Positions 6,801 through 8,879 of a stretch of 8,879 bases of DNA are shown here, piece by piece. The notes under the pieces are model-generated. The model saw only the letters and a list, made by a program, of their open reading frames with translations. It searched no databases and was not told where the DNA came from. Source of the stretch: Candidatus Fermentibacterales bacterium (GTDB lineage Bacteria > Fermentibacterota > Fermentibacteria > Fermentibacterales > JAFGKQ01). The stretch is from assembly GCA_016928495.1 (NCBI GenBank), contig JAFGKQ010000158.1, positions 1 through 8,879 of the forward strand, given 5' to 3'. Within the stretch, counting starts at the first letter, position 1, and the number at the start of each line of letters is the position of its first letter. The position numbers were made by a program, and so were the translations under genes.

Positions 6801-7216
6801 ATGCTGGCATCGGAGACGGGGCGTCACTCGAGCCGGATGATGGACTCCGCGCTCAGGCAGGCTCAGAGCGGGATCCATGCAGAAGAGACCTCTCGCCGCA
6901 TCGGGACCTTCTACCGATGGCCAGGAAGTGCGATCAGCTCGGGCTGCCGGAATGCGCCGTCTTCCTGACCTTCCGCCGGGCTTTGTTTCCATGGGCTTCT
7001 CCGGCTCGCGCGGACCGCATCTATCTGAGCGACATGACAGGAAGGGTACTCACTGCCCATAAGATGCCAGACGCCACCGCATCGAGGATGGTCGGCCTTC
7101 TGTGTTTGACTTTGAACCCCTTTGCGGGGTGGCTGCGGGAACTGGCCGGCGTGACCGGCGCTCCAGTAAGCTGCTCATCACCCGTCACTTAGCAAAGCAC
7201 GATGCGGCTGTCCGCT
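6801..7216. other. Gene-free stretch with hairpins and a faint sorting-domain-like relic
   Basis: No intact gene is supported in this part of the 584-base gap. On the + strand, around 6990-7060, one frame reads ARADRIYLSDMTGRVL, which resembles the ADR.....(F/Y)D.(T/S)GR(L/V) strand of sorting domains. No later conserved part follows, so it is at most a decayed fragment. Hairpins include ACCCC-TTTGC-GGGGT (7116-7130) and ACTGG (7141-7145) with CCAGT (7163-7167). Confidence 0.35.
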
Positions 7217-7275
7217 CTCCCAGCCCCCTCTACTGCCTGAGGACATTGGAATGGGGAGGGTCCTCAGGCTGGGAG
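7217..7275 (-). terminator. Composite long inverted repeat downstream of the relic and HEPN gene
   Basis: The inner arms CCTGAGGAC (7236-7244) and GTCCTCAGG (7260-7268) form a perfect 9-bp stem with a 15-base loop. The immediately outer arms CTCCCAG (7217-7223) and CTGGGAG (7269-7275) add 7 bp, with a 12-base bulge on one side only. It starts 32 bases past the relic stop on the minus strand, so it may terminate transcripts of the MNT/HEPN unit. There is no T-run. Confidence 0.5.
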
Positions 7276-7307
7276 TCGGGTCCGGGGGGAGGGAGCGGCC
7301 GGGTCGC

Positions 7308-7470
7308 CTAAAGCTTCACCAGCCTCACGGTGGCTGATACGTCCCCAGCCTCCAGCCTGGCGAGAAAGACGCCTGCGGGCAGCCTGCTCCCGTCCAGCCA
7401 GCAGCTCGTGGGGCCCCGTGGGGCTTCTCCATGGAAGGGAGTGTCTACCAGGCGACCCGGAGGTCGCCCT
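7308..7470 (-). pseudogene. Relic of a type IX-like sorting domain (3' end of a lost surface-protein gene)
   Basis: On the minus strand this encodes GRLVDTPF, then SCWLDGSRLPAGVFLARLEA and GDVSATVRLVKL, ending with TAG at 7310-7308. By eye, 41 of the last 49 residues equal the tail of the gene at 8713-8879. Relative to that copy, one base is missing inside the DL(S)GRL motif near 7461, shifting the frame. Upstream of it the expected VxVYD strand is absent, and the open frame stops at 7511 without any ATG, GTG or TTG. It cannot be expressed as a normal protein and begins right behind the HEPN stop codon. It is best read as a truncated, frameshifted leftover of a cell-surface protein gene. Confidence 0.8.
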
Positions 7471-7503
7471 TGGAGGATGAGCTCTGCGGCAATACCGGGC
7501 GGT

Positions 7504-7968
7504 TCAGGTCAGGACCGAGCTAGCCCCTTGGTCCGACGAATCCCTGTGGATCCACTCCTCGATCATGGCTCTCAGGCTCCGCACCGCGGTGATTGCCCCA
7601 TCGGCCTCCACTTGGGTAACGCTCGCGGTACGCTCGTACACCGCAATGCTCCTCTTCTTCCTGTATTCCTGAAACTCCTTCACCTTTGCTGCATCCAGCC
7701 CGACCGTGTATTCCAGGGACTCGATCAGGCGCCAGTGATGAGACTTGCTTCCCATTCTCACCCGGAATCCGCATGCGGCAAGCGCTCCAGCCGCCATGGC
7801 CAGGCAGGCGTTGTGCGAATGCAGAAGCTTCCCCTCGGAAGACACCACCGCTTCAGCGTCTATCAGCTCTCTGTCGGCCAGAGCAAGATACTCTGTCAGT
7901 TCAGACTCTGTGGCGCTCTCCGGCTTCAGATCATCCCTGTGAAGATCGGCCCATTCCCTCAATGTCAT
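7504..7968 (-). CDS. HEPN-domain protein (SAV_6107-like), putative toxin of a MNT/HEPN pair
   Basis: About 154 residues from the ATG at 7968. GTG 7977 and TTG 7980 are alternative starts, all lying inside the upstream gene. The protein is all-alpha in character: ALADRELIDAEAV (29-41), HNACLAMAAGALAACGFRVR (52-71), a His pair in SKSHHWRLIESLE (74-86), then EFQEYRKKRSIAVYE (98-112). An N-terminal helix pair followed by R..KR....Y(E/D) is the pattern of the HEPN group related to SAV_6107. HEPN proteins are commonly RNases in toxin-antitoxin and defence systems, and paired MNT enzymes neutralise some of them by AMPylation. Here the classic R-x4-H motif reads R106-SIAV-Y111, with Tyr in the His position, so RNase activity is uncertain. 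The gene overlaps the MNT gene by 38 bases and must be co-transcribed with it. The toxin role is inferred from pairing. Confidence 0.75.
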   Translation of the reverse strand: MTLREWADLHRDDLKPESATESELTEYLALADRELIDAEAVVSSEGKLLHSHNACLAMAAGALAACGFRVRMGSKSHHWRLIESLEYTVGLDAAKVKEFQEYRKKRSIAVYERTASVTQVEADGAITAVRSLRAMIEEWIHRDSSDQGASSVLT

Positions 7969-8524
7969 CCTGATCACCAATCAGGACTACTCTCGGCTCC
8001 GCCATGATCCGGGTCACGAAGCCGTGCTCATCCCTTAGCCTCTGAGCAAACTCCGAACCGCTGTAGACCGTCGGGGATATCTCCCGTCCCAGCCGGCCCT
8101 GAGCCTCCAGCACAGCCTCAGTCACCTCCGCGAACGAAGCATCCCCGACTACGAGCACGTCGATGTCGCTCCTGGAATCCAGATCGCCCCTTGCCGCACT
8201 GCCGAACATCATTGCGAACCTGATGCCTCTGACTCCTGCCAAGGCCTCTCGAATAGTCTCCTTGATTCCACTTGTCTTCACCACCAGACTTCGAAGATCG
8301 TCGAAGATGGCGCATTCTCTATTGGCCCTGTACAGTGACAGGTTGCCCCGGTTCTCTCTCTCCAGAATCCCAGCGCTGACCATGCCTCGCAGCTCCCGCT
8401 CCACTGCACCCTTCCCGCTGCAAAGGGCACGGACGATCTCGCGAAGATGGAACTCACGATCTGGATTGAGGAAGAGCAACGATAGGAGCTTGCGTCTGAC
8501 CTTCGGAAACAGCACATCCAGCAT
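7931..8524 (-). CDS. Winged-helix/minimal nucleotidyltransferase (MNT) fusion, putative antitoxin
   Basis: A 197-residue protein from the ATG at 8524. A longer reading from TTG 8575 is rejected because that TTG is the first half of a -35 box. Residues 1-70 form a winged helix (KLLSLLFLNPDREFHLREIV, then VERELRGMVSAGILERENRG and LYRANR). Residues 100-190 form a nucleotidyltransferase core with FGSAARGDLDSRSDIDVLVV: Gly108-Ser109 and Asp120-x-Asp122 give the GSx10DxD signature that binds nucleotide and metal. Fused wHTH-MNT proteins are known partners of HEPN toxins; the MNT half can AMPylate the toxin while the HTH half binds DNA, suggesting autoregulation. It overlaps the HEPN gene by 38 bases. 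By eye this cassette is less GC-rich than the MFS and malic enzyme genes, consistent with transfer but not proof of it. Confidence 0.88.
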   Translation of the reverse strand: MLDVLFPKVRRKLLSLLFLNPDREFHLREIVRALCSGKGAVERELRGMVSAGILERENRGNLSLYRANRECAIFDDLRSLVVKTSGIKETIREALAGVRGIRFAMMFGSAARGDLDSRSDIDVLVVGDASFAEVTEAVLEAQGRLGREISPTVYSGSEFAQRLRDEHGFVTRIMAEPRVVLIGDQDDIEGMGRSSQG

Positions 8525-8528
8525 TGGT

Positions 8529-8545
8529 GCCCCCAATCCAGGGGC
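8529..8545. promoter_or_regulatory. Inverted repeat across the predicted transcription start of the MNT/HEPN unit
   Basis: GCCCC (8529-8533) and GGGGC (8541-8545) are perfect 5-bp arms with a 7-base spacer. They lie between the -10 box and the MNT start codon, and one arm covers the GGGGG ribosome site. The predicted transcription start (near 8540) falls between the arms, so an operator for the winged helix is more likely than an mRNA hairpin. Confidence 0.3.
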
Positions 8546-8546
8546 T

Positions 8547-8575
8547 ATTGTCCCTCTTTCGGGGGCATTTGTCAA
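8547..8575 (-). promoter_or_regulatory. Sigma-70-type promoter of the MNT/HEPN unit
   Basis: On the minus strand, a perfect TTGACA (8575-8570) and GACAAT (8552-8547, four of six consensus bases) are separated by exactly 17 bases. The start site would fall near 8540, giving a leader of about 16 bases before the ATG at 8524. This is the best promoter in the window. Confidence 0.65.
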
Positions 8576-8661
8576 CCCACCCGGGGAGGAGTAACGAACC
8601 AGCCACGAGTTGGCAGTGACTGAACCCCGAGAGTCGCAGCCCAGGCACGAGTTCCTTGAAC

Positions 8662-8710
8662 CCCCTCTGGAGGTGGATCAGGGGCTCCGGCTGTTGAGGG
8701 GCTTGAGCCC
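8662..8710 (-). terminator. Hairpins downstream of the right-edge surface-protein gene
   Basis: GGGC-TTGA-GCCC (8699-8710, with CT/AG closing bases making a tight stem) lies 2 bases past the stop of the minus-strand gene at 8713. A second weak stem pairs CCCCT (8662-8666) with AGGGG (8680-8684). There is no T-run. They could mark the 3' end of that transcript, just before the MNT promoter. Confidence 0.35.
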
Positions 8711-8712
8711 GA

Positions 8713-8879
8713 CTACAGCTTCACGAGCCTCACGGTGGCGGAGATGTCCCCTGCCTGCAGCCTGGCGAGGTAGACACCGGCGGGAAGACTGCTGCCGTCC
8801 AGCCAGCAGCTCATGGGGCCCAGTGGGGCCTCTCCACTGAACGGGGTGTCGATCAGGCGGCCTGAGAGGTCGTAGACAC
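8713..8879 (-). CDS. 3' end of a secreted protein gene with type IX-like C-terminal sorting domain (partial)
   Basis: An open frame enters from the right edge and ends with TAG at 8715-8713, covering the last 55 codons. It reads VYDLSGRLIDTPF, then SCWLDGSSLPAGVYLARLQA and GDISATVRLVKL. This is the second half of a Por/type IX-like sorting domain: the (V)YDLSGRL strand, a L(P)AGVYLARL(Q)AG hairpin and a final hydrophobic strand ending in KL. Such tails direct an outer-membrane-crossing protein to secretion and surface attachment. What the main body of the protein does cannot be seen. The tail is closely similar to the relic at 7308-7470 and only loosely similar to that of the propeller protein, so these two come from the same subfamily of tails. 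Confidence 0.9.
   Translation of the reverse strand, partial: VYDLSGRLIDTPFSGEAPLGPMSCWLDGSSLPAGVYLARLQAGDISATVRLVKL

Noticed and set aside
6678-6992. Minus-strand open frame of 104 codons after the propeller gene
   Set aside because: Arg/Pro-rich composition, no ribosome site and no recognisable motif.
8525-8575. TTG start at 8575 for the MNT protein
   Set aside because: The TTG belongs to a perfect TTGACA -35 box with a -10 at 17-base spacing, so it would not be transcribed.
8610-8840. + strand open frame of 76 codons at the right edge
   Set aside because: It is antisense to the clear sorting-domain tail and has no supporting start context.

Overview
The window is high-GC bacterial DNA with short intergenic gaps and genes on both strands. 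Two genes, one complete and one cut by the right edge, end in the C-terminal sorting domain of type IX-like secretion (NP motif, then a (V/F)(Y/F)DxxGR strand, then GLxPGxY). A third, decayed copy is also present. This points to the FCB superphylum, perhaps a candidate phylum such as Fermentibacterota or Eisenbacteria. The exact lineage is inference. I see no rRNA, tRNA, CRISPR array, transposase or integrase.

Left part (1-3708). The 3' end of an unrecognised gene (2-292, +) converges on an MFS exporter of the MFS_3/EntS-like group (396-1796, -). A 274-base divergent region follows, with a possible promoter and two inverted repeats. It leads to a complete NAD-type malic enzyme (2071-3708, +), whose catalytic and metal-binding residues are all visible.

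Middle (3724-6723). A two-gene minus-strand unit encodes a four-helix membrane protein and a small XRE-family regulator, joined by an ATGA stop/start overlap. The regulator gene ends 15 bases from the malic enzyme stop and contains a perfect 14-bp inverted repeat. A divergent 412-base region carries an 8-bp inverted repeat beside a candidate promoter. The + strand gene that follows encodes a 624-residue secreted protein: signal peptide, seven VCBS/FG-GAP blades with Dx(D/N)xDG-type loops, a beta-rich linker domain and a sorting domain.

Right part (6724-8879). A gene-free stretch of 584 bases is rich in hairpins and holds a faint sorting-domain-like relic. A minus-strand cassette then encodes a winged-helix/nucleotidyltransferase (MNT) fusion and a HEPN protein. 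The two overlap and have a good promoter (TTGACA-17-GACAAT), so they look like a MNT/HEPN toxin-antitoxin or defence module. The cassette is bracketed by two same-orientation, clearly homologous sorting-domain tails. The right one (8713-8879) is the end of a gene leaving the window. The left one (7308 to about 7470) is a frameshifted relic without a start. This arrangement, a candidate TA module between duplicated 3' ends of a surface-protein gene, is the most unusual feature of the window.
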